A DNA stretch of 64,000 bases, taken from NCBI GenBank assembly GCA_021464415.1, contig JAKCWG010000420.1, forward strand, positions 59,520 to 123,519. The letters are read 5' to 3'. The translations under genes were made by a program, and so were the position numbers. Shown piece after piece: positions 44,339 to 56,741 of the stretch. Each line of letters begins with the position of its first letter. The first letter of the stretch is position 1. Under the pieces are notes generated by a model, which worked only from the letters and a program-made list of their open reading frames with translations, was not told the DNA's origin and made no database searches. The stretch is from Lonicera japonica (lineage: Eukaryota; Streptophyta; Magnoliopsida; Dipsacales; Caprifoliaceae).

Positions 44339-45370
44339 CCTTTTTAGTGGTCTCTACATTGGAAGCATAGAAAAATTGATGATGCTATGAAAAATATTGA
44401 TCTTTATTTTAGATTGGGCTAAACCTTTAAATTGCACCTTAGATAACCAAAGAGTGAACTACATCCTAGCTAGCCCGCCCTTGATCGATCCTAATATTTA
44501 TGGACAAGATAAAAAATATCAGAATACTATTGATAATCTTTAAGTTGGGATTCACGTTAAGTTAGACCACGATATTTCTTTTTATAGTAAATAACCCAAA
44601 TGACTACTAAACTTTCGATCTAGTTCACTTTGGCCATCAAACTTTAGAGTGAGTACCACTTTGGTCATTTATTTCAATTTGACTACTAAATTGAATGGAA
44701 TGAAACCACGTGCAAGGCACATTACTTCATTTAAGCACATTTTAATCATTTTGGTTATAAAATAGCCCAAGTTGCGCTGTTTGTTGAAAATATTCTATAT
44801 TTAATATATTGTGTATGTTTCATTTTTCGCGAGAACTATCAGAGGAAAATGTCGTTTTGTTGCAATATGACTAAAATGACTCACACGAAGTCATGTGCCA
44901 CACAAATGCATTAAATTTAAGACCAAATTGGATGAAATGGTCAAAGTGGAACTTACTTCAAAGTTGAATGACCAAAGAATTTGACGGAATGGTCAAAGTT
45001 GTACTCCAAAGTTGGATGACTAGAGTGACTTGTTTTGAAGTTTCATGGTAAAAGTGGTACTAGATCGAAAGTTTAGTGGCCATTGAAGCTATTTACTATT
45101 CTTTTTAATGGGCTCTATATATTGGAAGTAGCAAAAAATTGATAATGCTATGAAAAATATTGGCCTCTAGTTTAGATTGGGCTAAACTTTTAAATTACAC
45201 CTTAGCTAGCACTATTCTCTTTCCCAAAGAGATAACTACATTCTAGCTAATGTGTGCCCCTTATGGATCTGCCCTTGATCGATCCTAATATGCATAAACA
45301 AGATAAAAGGTATCACAATACTATTTATAATTTTTAATAAGTTGGGATTCACATTTAGTTACACTAAATT
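44339..45370. repeat. Tandem duplication of a 240-260-bp block, split by a Mutator MITE
   Basis: The block 44339-44584 (ggtctctacattggaagc ... ttgggattcac ...) recurs at 45099-45370 with substitutions and small indels. The element at 44585-45098 sits at the junction, at the start of the second unit. Confidence 0.75.
44585..45098. mobile_element. Non-autonomous Mutator-like MITE
   Basis: A 514-bp non-coding element with long imperfect terminal inverted repeats starting TAGTAAATA, with ctaaactttcgatctag in both arms. The 9-bp direct repeats TTCTTTTTA at 44576-44584 and 45099-45107 are perfect and match the Mutator target-duplication length. Confidence 0.8.
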
Positions 45371-47309
45371 ATTGTAGATGTTCATAACTATTATTTGAAT
45401 TGTATATTCGTTTTCTATTTCTAAGACCCCTTAACATTATTTTTTTTATTTTTATATGTAATTAAAAATTCTTTCATTTTAAATACTTATGATTGTCAAG
45501 ATAATTTTTTACGAGATAATATTTACTTTGTGCTACTCTCCCATTTAATACTTTTTTTTTTCCTTTTGGTAAAGTTACCATGGGTTTTGAATTAAAATTT
45601 ATTCTAAATTAATTACACTTCATTAGTAAATATATTTACATGTAGTATATATATCTACATGCAATTAATCAACACTATATATATAATATTAAACAAATCT
45701 GGACAACTTATATAAAAAAAATGTAAAAATATATTTTTCCTCATGGATCACAACTAGAGCCGAGGCTTTCTTCTCTCAGTTTGCTAGGTTGTCTCTTGCC
45801 TGTCCATGGATTCAACAGTAGTTTGAAAGCTTAACCTATTTGGGAATCTCAGGATATATGCTTTTTTTCCCTTTGATAATTGGATTCGAGGAAATCTTCT
45901 AATGAATTCACCAAAGGTACAATCATATCATATAAGTAAGATGATAATTCAATATTGTTGTATCAAATTAGATATCGACTTTTTTAAAATTTCTAAAATT
46001 ATTAATATTCATTATATTTTATTTTTATTGAAATATAATTTTAAAATTGAAATTGTGTGTATGTGAGTTTATTATTACTAACTTATTACGGAGTATTATA
46101 TCGAAAAAACTATCTAGCTATTTAGGGAATAAAAATTATGTTAACTAGTGTATTAAAATTGTCAATAAAAAGTACATATAAAGAGTTACTAAAGATAGTT
46201 TTGGAGCGACTAAAGTATTCAATTGGAGTGCTAATAACTTTACTCAAGTTAAATTAAGATAAATTAACTTAAAATTTAGCAAAACTCATATTTCTCTTTT
46301 TTTCTTCGCTGTTTACATTTTACGTTGCACTTAGTACACAAACTGTTTACTTAGTGACGAATTGAAACTCATTTTCACCTCCATTATTTGTGAAAGAAAC
46401 AAGTTTTCATCATAGAATATACTACTTTCGTGATGAAAATTTCTATGTCATCACAAATTCTGCAATAAATATTATAAAATATCATTCCTTATGAGATCAT
46501 GGACAACTACGTACATAAAAATTCATTTATTAGACAACATAGATAGTAAGATTATTACGAAATAATTTTAGAATATAAAAAATTGTCTACCTGGGAATGA
46601 TGTAATCGTGCTCATGACAACGTCATTAATCAAGTTTCTATTTTTTTTCTTCTATTGTTTTATCGTCCCACTCAATAATTGATGAATAAGACCCTCAAAA
46701 CTAGTATATAATTATTATAGGGGCTACTATTAACACACCACATATAACTCTGTAACACTTCCCATCAATTAAAGGGATTTCCTCTATATGGACACACCTC
46801 CTTTGCTTTTTTTACCCCGATAATTAACATTTAATAACCCTAATTAATACATGCAATCATTACCTTTAAAACGCCAACTCCCACCACTCCAACTCATAAA
46901 CCCACAAGAATCATTAAGATTAAAACACGAACACTTGTACATGCAAATTTTATTTATTTATGTTTATTATTTATAGATATTAGGATAATATTTCAATTGG
47001 TTTGTTATCATTGTGAGAAATAATATGGATTAGTTGTTCATTTCATTGAGGATATACGCGTGTTAGTGGAAGTAGTAGAGTTTGTTAGTCGGTAGTGGGT
47101 TATGGAGTAGCCTACATAAGTAGAGTTTATGCAATTGAAATAGATGTCGAATATTGAATGAAAATATATTGAAGCTAGCTTTGCTTTAATGGAGGCCAGG
47201 TTCTCCTCAATTTGAACCAAAAGAAGTTTTTCGTCCTCCTCAAGCAGACTTTCTTCCCCATTCTTATTTTTATTTCTATTTTATAAATGTGTTTGTATCA
47301 AACACCTAT
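45371..47309. other. AT-rich intergenic region, no gene recognised
   Basis: No coding is supported. The stretch 46865-47060 (ccaccactccaactcataaaccc ... ttcattgaggatat) recurs at 47925-48105 within the TRIM cluster, so it belongs to the sequence into or with which the TRIM elements multiplied. Confidence 0.45.
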
Positions 47310-47920
47310 TGAGAATGGTTGACTTAAACCATTGATTCCACATGAAAAATTGTAGAACTCAAAATGGGTATATAAGTGGGGGAGAGTCTCCATATAGCAA
47401 TGATGCCTTTTAAGATAAAACCCTACACCTATGGCCCAAATGTGTTAAAGTTGGGGACAATATCAATACTATGTGCGCGTACCGATGGGCTCGGTTGGTG
47501 CTCCGGGCCTGATCCGAGTGCTAGCTGGCACAACAATTGGTATCAGAGGTCGATGGTGGATTCGTGATCTACATGGACAAGTCAAAGGTGGATTCAAGGT
47601 GGACTATTGTATAGGCCTAGGTGGAGCTAGGTGGACCGGTGTTAGTCCAAGGTGGAGCCATGGTGGACTGGTTTGATCAAATGTGGAGATTATTGAGATT
47701 GGTTGGCTCAAACCATTGATTACACATAAAAAAATTCTAGAACTCAACATGGGTATATAAGTGACTGAGAGTCTCGACATAGCAATGAGGCATTTTAAGA
47801 TAAAACCCCACACCTATGGCCCAAATGTGTTTAAGTTGGGGACAATATCGATACTATGTGAACGGACTGGCGGACCTGAGAGGTGCCCCAATCCTTACCC
47901 GAGTGCCAGCGGGCATAACA
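47310..47920 (+). mobile_element. TRIM (miniature LTR retrotransposon) A
   Basis: Two direct repeats of 226 and 227 bp (47310-47535 and 47694-47920) start TGAGA and end AACA, and bound a 158-bp interior. The interior begins attGGTATCAGAGgtcg at 47536, a primer-binding site for initiator tRNA-Met. There is no coding capacity. These sizes fit terminal-repeat retrotransposons in miniature. No clear target duplication is seen, which fits later rearrangement in the cluster. Confidence 0.8.
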
Positions 47921-48762
47921 ACACCCACCACTCTAACTCATAAACCCATAAGAAGCATTAAGATTAAAACACCAACACTTGTACATGCAAATTTTATTTA
48001 TTTATGTTTATATTTTAATTATACTTATTAGGATAATAATTCAGTTGGTTTATTATCATTGTGAAAAATAATAGGGATTAGTTGTTTGTTTCATTGAGGA
48101 TATGCGTGGACCTGAGTGCCGGCTGGTACAATAATTGTATAAGAGCTCGATGGTGGATCCATGTACTCGTGAAGTAGTACCGGCAGTTGAACTCGGTGGA
48201 GTCAGGAAAAACTCGATAGAGCTTAAGATGATAAGTCGCTACAAAAAGTGTCCCGGTAGCTGGAGGTGGTGGAGTCGCTACAGCCTCCGTACACTCAGGG
48301 TACTGTCAAGGTGGTTGTGCAGGTTCTTCGAGCAAGTTAAAATAGGGTGTACCTAGAGATGTGCATTGACAAAAAGGTAGACGATCTTGCAAACATTGTT
48401 GAATAGTGATCTCCCTGAACAGTTCAAAGGTGGATTCAAGATGGACTATTGTATAGGTCCAGGTGGAGCTAGGTGGACCAATGTTAGTCCAAGGTAGAGC
48501 CATGGTGGACTGGTTTGATCCAATGTGGAGATTTTTGAGAATGGTTGGATCAAACTATTGATCTGACATGAAAAAATTGTAGAGCTCAACATGAGTATAT
48601 AAGTGGGGGAGAGTCTCTACATAATAATGAGGCATTTTAAGATAAAACCCCACACCTGTAGCCCAAAGGTGTTTAAGTTAAGAACAATATCGTTATTATG
48701 TGCGCGGACTGGCGGGCTCGGTTGGTGCCCTTGGCCCGACCCGAGTGCCGGCGGGCACAACA
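47921..48762 (+). mobile_element. TRIM B, 5' LTR truncated, plus duplicated flank
   Basis: After TRIM A comes a copy of the flank seen at 46865-47060 (47921-48107). Then comes the tail of an LTR (gacctgagtgccggctggtaca), a decayed primer site (attgtataagagctcg) and a longer interior that again contains gtggactattgtatagg...ggtggagctaggtgg. A complete 227-bp LTR follows at 48536-48762. The flank phrase starts a third time at 48764. The pattern suggests unequal recombination between TRIM copies. Confidence 0.65.
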
Positions 48763-48799
48763 ACAACCACCCCTCTAACTTATAAACCCACAAGAAAAA

Positions 48800-50586
48800 A
48801 AAGATTATTATTGGTGATGTTGCAAAAAAAATATCATAAAACAGAGCACATTGCCCCAAGAATGTTCACTCAGTCCTTAACAACCGAGTTTGTCCTTTGT
48901 TACTTGGTTCCCCGTCATCGAGTAATACAAATTTTTATGATTTCCCCAAGAATGTTTGCTCTGGCTCGGTGCTCATGAACAGGAACCCAAAGTTAATACA
49001 TGTGATTGTTGGCTCGGTGTAAATTGGCCGAATGAAAATAATGGAATGATAAAAATAATAAAGTATACTCGGCGCTTATGCACTGAGTAATTTTGTTCCG
49101 TATTCAGTTATGTTGAACCGAGTGTAGCTTCATAGGTAGGTCAACCATGGTGGTAGTAACTTTAAATCCAGTTTGAAGAAGAAGAAAAAGATGCCATTTG
49201 TAGAATTGATTGGCAACCAGGCTCCAGAATGGGAATCAACTAACAGGTTCCTTGTCGGAAGAGAGAGGTTATCTTCCGAACTTGGACATTATTCAAATTG
49301 ACCATAACCAAATATCTATATTGTTTGCGAACTTGAACAAACAAAGCACCTATAAGGTCTCTCATTTAAAAAAAAAATAAAAAAAATACCAAAATAGCTA
49401 AAAAAAATTCAATCCTAAATTTAAATTCTATAGAAGTAAATAAAAAATAATTTATTTTCCAAAAGAAAAAGTCATAATAATTGACAAACTTTGACATACC
49501 ATGTTGGCTTTGGAGCATTTCAATGATATCTCTTTTAATAGAATCTTACATGTTTGACTATAACTAAAACAAACTATAAAATATACAAAAATTACAAATG
49601 TTAAGAAAGAAGGGGAAACCTTTAAGGTGAAGAATGAATTGGTATTAAAATTTTCAAGGATGTCAAAGCCTATTTCAAGGTGCATATTAAAAATCAAAAG
49701 AAGCAGTATTAAAAGAAAAAACTTATATATACATAACAAACGGGTGGATCATATTTTGATAAAAAAATCCTTTTTTTTTTCTTTTGTTAAAGAGATAAAT
49801 TGTAATTTGAAAATAAACAGATAATAGAATAAAACAGAGCAATTTTCTCTTTCTTTTACTAACAAAAGTTACTAGAATATTATTGTAGATTTTACTATCA
49901 TACAAGACTTCATGTTCCTCACTATTTACTGATGAATTTTTCTTCGCTATGATGCAAGTAAAAATAGGAAAGAACACAAAGCTAACTTTTGGATTTCAAT
50001 AAATTTTTTGGGTGATATTTTTTCTATTAAATATAAATTCAACAATTTATTATTTCCTGCATGTTATTAAAGAAATAATTGACTGCACGTAGTTTACACA
50101 AATTGGAAGGAAATAAAAATTATTCCTTCACATATATGTCAAATTTAGAAAGGAAAATGATTGAGGTGATTGGCATATGGATTTCTGTACTTCTTTACAT
50201 ACAGGGATTACAAATTTCAAGAGGTGGATTTTTTGTAGCATTTTTTTTCAAAGTTAAAATTCTTATTGAAGACTGGAAATCCGACTTAATTTCAAAAATA
50301 ACAAATTGTATGTTGCTTGCGTTTATAAATAGATTCAAATATCACATTTTAAAAGTGATGGATCTATTACAAATAAACTCTTTTTAAGTTATGTGTTAAT
50401 CGATGTGTAAATGATATTTTGGCATGCGTACAATTATTTGTTATTTTAAAAAAAATATGTTTGTTATTTTGATTTGATAAATTATTGTTTCCAAAAAAAA
50501 TTAATCTACAATACACTTGCATGGATAATATTTTTTTTTATAGAATGTCTATGCATTGCAAGGGTGGTAAACTAGTTTCATATTAA
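48800..50586. other. AT-rich intergenic region
   Basis: Between the TRIM cluster and the MULE. Around 48855-49140 phrases such as ctcagtccttaacaaccgag and ctcggtg recur and resemble 17190-17350. No protein domain or RNA gene is recognised in the open frames at 49627-49824 and 50079-50387. Confidence 0.4.
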
Positions 50587-50839
50587 AAATAAAATGGGAT
50601 ATTTGGACTTTGCACCCATGTTTTCACCCTTAATTTGAGTTTGCACCCCATGTTTTAAATCCTTTGATATTGCACCCCGCTGTTAGATTTTTATGTCATG
50701 TCCTGTTAGTGAATCATTTTGTTAACCATCCTACCCTCGCATGATCCAACGGCTTGGACAATATAGCCGTTAGAATGAGACCTCTCCATAAAAGCTGAAC
50801 CACAACTATTTCAACAAAAAACAGAGGAATTGCTTAGAG

Positions 50840-51310
50840 ATGGGTGGCTCGGAAAACTCACCTGAAAAAATGAAGGTATGAGATAAATTTCTTCCTTTAG
50901 GAATGGTCTCTCTTTAGCTTGCTTACTTCATGTTTGCATCATTGATTTTGCAGTGCTTCTACTGTAGTGATGAATATCATTTGGTGAAGAATTGCCCATG
51001 GAAAGGATTTCCATGTGTAGCTGGTTGCCCAGAGCAGATGAACATGTTCTGGTCATCACAAGAACGTAGTAAAGGATGCAGGTTCCTTAGATGCAAAGGT
51101 CAACCTAAATGTACTGCATTCAAATGGATAGATGTACCAAAAACAGAGAAGAAAGGGAATGAACCAAAAACATAGAAGAAAGAGAGTGAATCATCATCAA
51201 GTTCAACTTCCAGTGTCAAAGTGACAGTGGAAGAAAAAGGGAAGATGGTGATATATGAAGGGCAAGTTAATGATGTAATTGAGTTGATGAATAATAAACT
51301 TTCATTGTAA
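50840..51310 (+). pseudogene. MULE-borne GRF-type zinc finger protein, with one premature stop
   Basis: Exon 1 at 50840-50875 (MGGSENSPEKMK) is joined over a 78-bp GT-AG intron to exon 2 starting at 50954 in phase 0. Exon 2 reads CFYCSDEYHLVKNC, then CRFLRCKGQPKCTAFKWID, close to the GRF zinc finger pattern of nucleic-acid-binding proteins. A TAG at 51173-51175 ends the frame, but reading through it stays open for about 44 more Ser/Lys/Glu-rich codons to a TAA near 51310, so the TAG is probably a mutation. It is divergent in orientation from the transposase and lies 100 bp inside the left terminal repeat, using that end as its promoter. Confidence 0.6.
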
Positions 51311-51544
51311 TGTGTAAGAAGTTCCTATTGCTCATATGTAAGAAGTTAAAATGGGAATATAATGCAAAGAGTAGTTTATCTAAATCGATCAATTACATTA
51401 GTTCATAATGAGTAAACCCCCACAAAAAACATAATATAGAAGTGCAGTTTTGAGTTTACAACTTTACCACAAAAAATAAAATATAGCAATGCAGTTTTGA
51501 GTTTGCATCTTTACTACAAAAAAAAAAAAACATAGAAGTTCATA

Positions 51545-54500
51545 TTAAGGGATAAAAGCCATAGCTGGGGGATAGAAGACTTTTCTTTTTTTAGAAGGTG
51601 GATTAACATTTGTGGCTGGTGGAGGAAGAGGTACTTGTAAGGTTCTCTTCCCCACTGCATTTGGGAATGTTCCTCCCCCACTACCTCTGCCTCTTCCTCT
51701 CCCAGCCACAAAAGTGTCAGTTAATCCCCTGCCTCTCCCTCTTCCAGGTGCAGCAGTACCACATGTTGATCCCTTACCTCTTCCATTCCCTCTTCCTTTG
51801 CTACCAATTGGTCCTCCTTGGCAGCTTCTGCTATTATGTCCAAAGTGACCACATTTCCCACATTTTTTTTGATTTCTTTGTGCAGTTGGATCCTTCTCTT
51901 CCTCACATTTTATTCTATTGTTTCTAGGTCTGCCTGCAGTCCTGTTGATAATTGGTGGAAACAAATATGCTTCTATATTTTACAATAACAAAAAAAAGAA
52001 GTTACAATGTGCAGTTATATAAATGACAAAGTAAATATTGTGTACATACCTCAGACCAGTCATTTTCATGTGGAATTGGCTTTATATTCTCATTATATGT
52101 TGCTTTATATGCTTTCACTGTTAACATTGGACTACAATACCTGCAAATGACCATGTATATATAAGTTATGTATGATTTTTCCTACTAGTCAGAACTTCTA
52201 TAATGCACACAGATGACAAAATACTTACTTCACAATAGAAAACCTTAGATGGCTAATCAAATGCACTACATACACACAAGGAATTCATGTGACCTGCCAT
52301 TCACCACATGAGCATTCATGCTTATTTAACTCTACTGTCCAGTGCTCATTTGTATACGTCCTTACACAATAACTCCCATTTCCAGAAGGCTCTGTGATAT
52401 AATCATTTTCCCTTTTCTTATAAGCTTCTATCACTTTCTCTACCCTTGGTAACAATCCATTATCATCCCAATTCTTGGATTCCCTCTTCCTATCATACAT
52501 GATCTTCATCAACAAGAAAGATATACTAGTCACTATTGATCAAATTGGCTTATCTCTAGTTGATAGTATAAAGCTATTGAAACTCTCGGTGAAGTTATTT
52601 GCCAAGTGATCACATTTGCAAACATGGTCAAAGTGTGCTCTAGCCCAAGTTTTAGGACCTTGCTTATTCTCTAGATAACTTTTTATCCCATTTGCAGCTT
52701 TATCCAACTCATCAATTGCTCTATTGTAATCTGAAGCCCTGAAGACAGAAGCAGCAGCCCAACATAACTCCTTTATGTGTTCCCCCTTCCACTACTTATT
52801 CATGTTCTTGAACATGTGCCTAAAACAATTCCATTGGTTGCATCCTTTGGAATTAGCACCCACTGCATTGAGTAAGCCTTTGCACCTATCTGACATTATA
52901 GTGAGTGGAAGTGGATGCTTCTTAAGCTCAGGGGCTATAAGTTCCAAGAATTTGTTCCAACTTTGACCATCCTCATTTTTACAAATGAAAATGGCCAATG
53001 GGAACATACCATTATTACCATCCATCCCAATTGCACACAAACAAACCCCTCTATACTTTCCTTTAAGAAAACACCCATCTAACCCCACTATTGGCCTACA
53101 ACCTTTGATCCATCCATCCAAACTAGATCTAAAAGCAACACATAGGTATAAAAATTTGTTTGTTTCAGAGCAGGCCTTCCAATGAAGTAAACTGTTTAGA
53201 TTAGACTTTTCAATTTGCCTATAAAGTTCAGGTACTTTGTAGTAGCTCAACTCATAGTTCCCATGCACATTTTCCAATGCAATCCCCCGAGCATGCCACC
53301 CCTTCCAGTAATTGATTTCTACATTATACCTGTGCCAAACTAATTTCACAATATCCCTTGCTGTGAAGCTTGTGTGATGCATCCTCATGTCTTGCTCAAT
53401 CATTTGTGCAATCCATTTTGCATTAGCCATTGAGTTCTTATTTTGGCCATCATTCTCACAAGTGTGTTTGTTTTCTAACCCCCTACAAACCATTGTATGT
53501 CCATCAGTTAGCCTTCGAATGTAACATCTCCATGGGCATGACTTAGCTTTGCAAATAATTATTAACTTATCAGCACAATTCCTTTTGAACTTCATCTCAA
53601 TTTTTTTTTAATTCCATACATTCTCAAATGTGTCCTGCAAAGCTCTTCTGTATTCCATTCTTTCCCTACAAACAACTTCAAATCATCAACAAATTTAACC
53701 CCAGAAGATCTTTCTATCTCTTCTTCAGTACAATCAAATGTCTTCTGCGAAAAGTACTGAAATTGAGGCAGGAATTCTTCCTCATTTTCTGCATGCTGAT
53801 CTGGTTCAATGAATTCCTCATCTTCTTCATCACTTGATTCTTCATCTTCAAGTGCTTCATCAAAGTCAGATTCCTCATCATCAGAATTGAAGTGATCCCA
53901 ATCTGGATTATCAACAATTTCCTCCGCGTTTACTTCATTACAAGCCTTTTGAGATGATTTAACCACATCATTTCCACCTTGCACATCTAAATATTAAAGA
54001 TAAACCATAAGAAAATAGCTAATGTAAAGCATAAACTATAAATGAATCAAATTAATAATAAAAAAATGAACCTGGCTCATTTGTTGGCTCAACTTCAGCA
54101 CCATCATCAAGTGAATTCGTAAATGGAACTGGAATTAGTGTAATAGAGCACTGCCAATCTGCTGTGATGATCCTCCTTTTAACATGTAGCTTCTTAATTG
54201 TACTCTGCTTGGATGGACTATCATAAAGATACACAAGTGGTGATTTGACTACACCCCAAGTGCTTTTGCTACTTGTGTTACTTGCAGGGCTCTCATTGGG
54301 TGTAGATGGCATGATAACATTCACTTTTGATTTACTCTTAGTGTTCTTTGCAGGACTATCCAAGTTTATTAATGTAGACTTCTGGCTTTCAAAGTTTGGA
54401 ATTTCCTCATGGTTTGATGGATGTTCTGACATGCTACAGTAAAGATGTGTGAACCCATCTTTTTCTGGTGGGAAGTTTCTCCACATGAACTCAATCTCAT

Positions 54501-54804
54501 GATCATCATCTATCTCCAGTCGTAAACTCTCAATCATATAGTATATATTTAGATTTTTATGCTTTGTGGTTGGGTAATACATTCTAAACATGTCTAATAA
54601 TTTCTGAAAATTAATAGATTGCAAATGAATGTTCTTTTCATCAACATACTCGCCCCTAACCCATTTCACCATTCTAATAATACCAGAGCCTTGTATATCT
54701 TCCCACTCACCGCCATAATGCAACCTAAGATTTTTACATTCAAAACTAGGGCAAATTGTAATTCCAACACAGAAAAACAAAAAAAAAAGGAGAAAAACAA
54801 ACAT
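51545..54804 (-). pseudogene. MULE (MuDR-type) transposase, inactivated
   Basis: Coding pieces on the minus strand: about 54804-54072 (N-terminal PB1-like region, HYGGEWEDIQGSGI), 53986-52229 (acidic linker, then MULE core), 52140-52050, and 51972-51545. The last has a CCHC knuckle CGKCGHFGHNSRSC and a Gly/Arg-rich tail. The core keeps IVGLDGCFLKGKYRG and LTIMSDRCKG, with two acidic catalytic residues. Lesions: a one-base loss in the A-run at about 53601-53610, a TAG at 52792-52794 after FKNMNK, a TGA at 52540-52542 after DKPI, and a TGA in the SWIM zinc finger near 52288 (CSCGEWQVT then stop). The SWIM CxH also reads CVY, so its His is lost. The start codon and any first exon upstream of 54804 are not resolved. 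Confidence 0.85.
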
Positions 54805-55265
54805 GCATTAGCAATGAAACTATAAACAAACCCTAACCACAAGAAGAGAGACCAAGAATAAAAACTTATAATAACTAAAATGTTGAAAAAACAATGAAAA
54901 ATATAGGACAATCTACACATGTATAAACCACCTACATGAACTCATTTGAAGATTTTCAACAATCCCCACTCAATCGCAAGCCCTAGCCTCTCAATCGCCT
55001 TGTGTTCTTCTCTCGTTGATTTCGCGCCTATTTTGTGTGCTTTGAGTGCTTTGATCGTATATGTGTAGATGGAGATATATGACACACAAGTGTGTCATAC
55101 GTGAGAGATTGTGAGGGTAGGTTGGTCAACAAAATGTTTCACTAACGGGACATGACATGAAAATCTAACAGCGGGGTGCAATATCAAAGGATTTAAAACA
55201 TGGGGTGCAAACTCAAATTAAGGGTGAAAACATGGGGTGCAAAGTCCAAATATCCCAAATAAAAT

Positions 55266-56736
55266 TCATTAGTAAAATAAAAGAGAATTAAATTAAGATT
55301 TATTTATCAGGTTGTTTTATATATATAGCAATAATAAGGTGTAGCGCGATCTATATTAATAACTTAGTGTATAATATTGATAACTAATTACTTAGCGACA
55401 AGTGACATTTTTAATTGAGGTTGGATTGGATCGGTTTGACATTGGTTTCACTAAAGCGATAATTAAACCGATTCAATGTTTGGTTAGATTTTTAAATCAA
55501 TCTAATCCACTAACTTTACCAAATCCAATCAATATTGAATTAGATTGGATTGGACTGAATTGAATCGGTTGACTTGAACAGATTAATTTAGATTGGATTA
55601 TGCACACAACTAATTATACCAAAATAATATGTAATACTCGGAACAATAGAATGGAATCAATTATTATTAATGTTGAACTTTATTGCTGTCAGTTTCATAT
55701 CTCGAAAAAAACTACATGTGTTTTCTGCTTTACTGTCAGAAAAATTTGCCAATAATAGGATGTTTTTTTTTAATTACTTTATTGTGCGCATAATATTATA
55801 CAAGATATTACAACCGTCTTGGGGAGGGATCCACCACCCAAGGCGTAAAAAATTAACGACATCAATATTTTATTTATATATATATTCGTCTGAATTAATT
55901 AATTTAAAAGATAATTTTTTTAAAAGATAATCTTTCTTAAAAATAAATATAATAAATTAAATATACAATTAAATTTAGAATTAAATCGATGAAAATAAAT
56001 TTAAATTAGTTCTTACATATATTGTAAGAAAATTCAAACAAGAAGATAAACACAAAAATCATTCAGAAAAAAGTCAAAGAATATAAATGTCTCAAACTAA
56101 CAAGATATAATATGAGGTTGGAGAAATATATCTGAACTACAATTCAATCATAATAGCAAGTTGAAATATTAAGTTATATTTTTTAATTAATTTTCTGCCA
56201 GACATATTAAGTTACTTTTTTCTAATTAATTTTTTGGCAAACATATTAAGTTGTATCTTTTCAATTTTCCAACAGATATAATATAAAATAAGGATAAGAA
56301 TGCACTTTATATATAATATGTCTTGAAACAAATCCATTATGTTGGTTGATCTTGTGCAAGCCACCTCTTAAACATGTATTCACCTTGATGCATGATTCAA
56401 ATTTTCTAATTATAAAGACACTTTGATATTTAGTAAGGTTAAAAACGAAGGCATTTAAAAACATAATAGATATAAAACAAATTATCTAAAATGATAAAAA
56501 AAAATAGTAATGAAAAAGAGAGAAAAATATACGGGGTATGTATAAAATAGTGATATATGAGGCATGTACGAAAAGATCACCACTATGTTTAAATTCCATA
56601 ACTAGCTAAATATTAATTAAGAGAACAGTGTCATTTCTCTTAATTTTGTAGCCCGATGAATCACAAATCCTAAATCTTAGAAACTAACCCAAGAAAACAG
56701 GTTTAGGAGACAAGAAAACTAAAACTAAAAGAACTA
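55266..56736. other. AT-rich intergenic region
   Basis: Nothing coding is recognised. Short repeated phrases occur (gattggattggact near 55545; ttaattttctgccagacatattaagtt and a variant near 56190-56260). Confidence 0.4.
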
Positions 56737-56741
56737 GTATT

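Larger units (their letters stand above)
50596..55256. mobile_element. Mutator-like element (MULE) with intact ends and broken transposase
   Basis: A 4661-bp element with terminal inverted repeats of about 147 bp (50596-50742 and 55110-55256) starting GGGATATTTGGACTTTGCACC and about 95% alike. The perfect 9-bp target duplication AAATAAAAT lies at 50587-50595 and 55257-55265. It carries a multi-exon transposase on the minus strand (with stops and a frameshift) and a small zinc-finger gene on the plus strand near the left end. The ends could still be moved by a transposase made elsewhere. Confidence 0.92.

Noticed and set aside
47376..48978. Open frames of 60-92 codons in the TRIM cluster
   Set aside because: They follow the repeated non-coding LTRs; TRIMs have no coding capacity.
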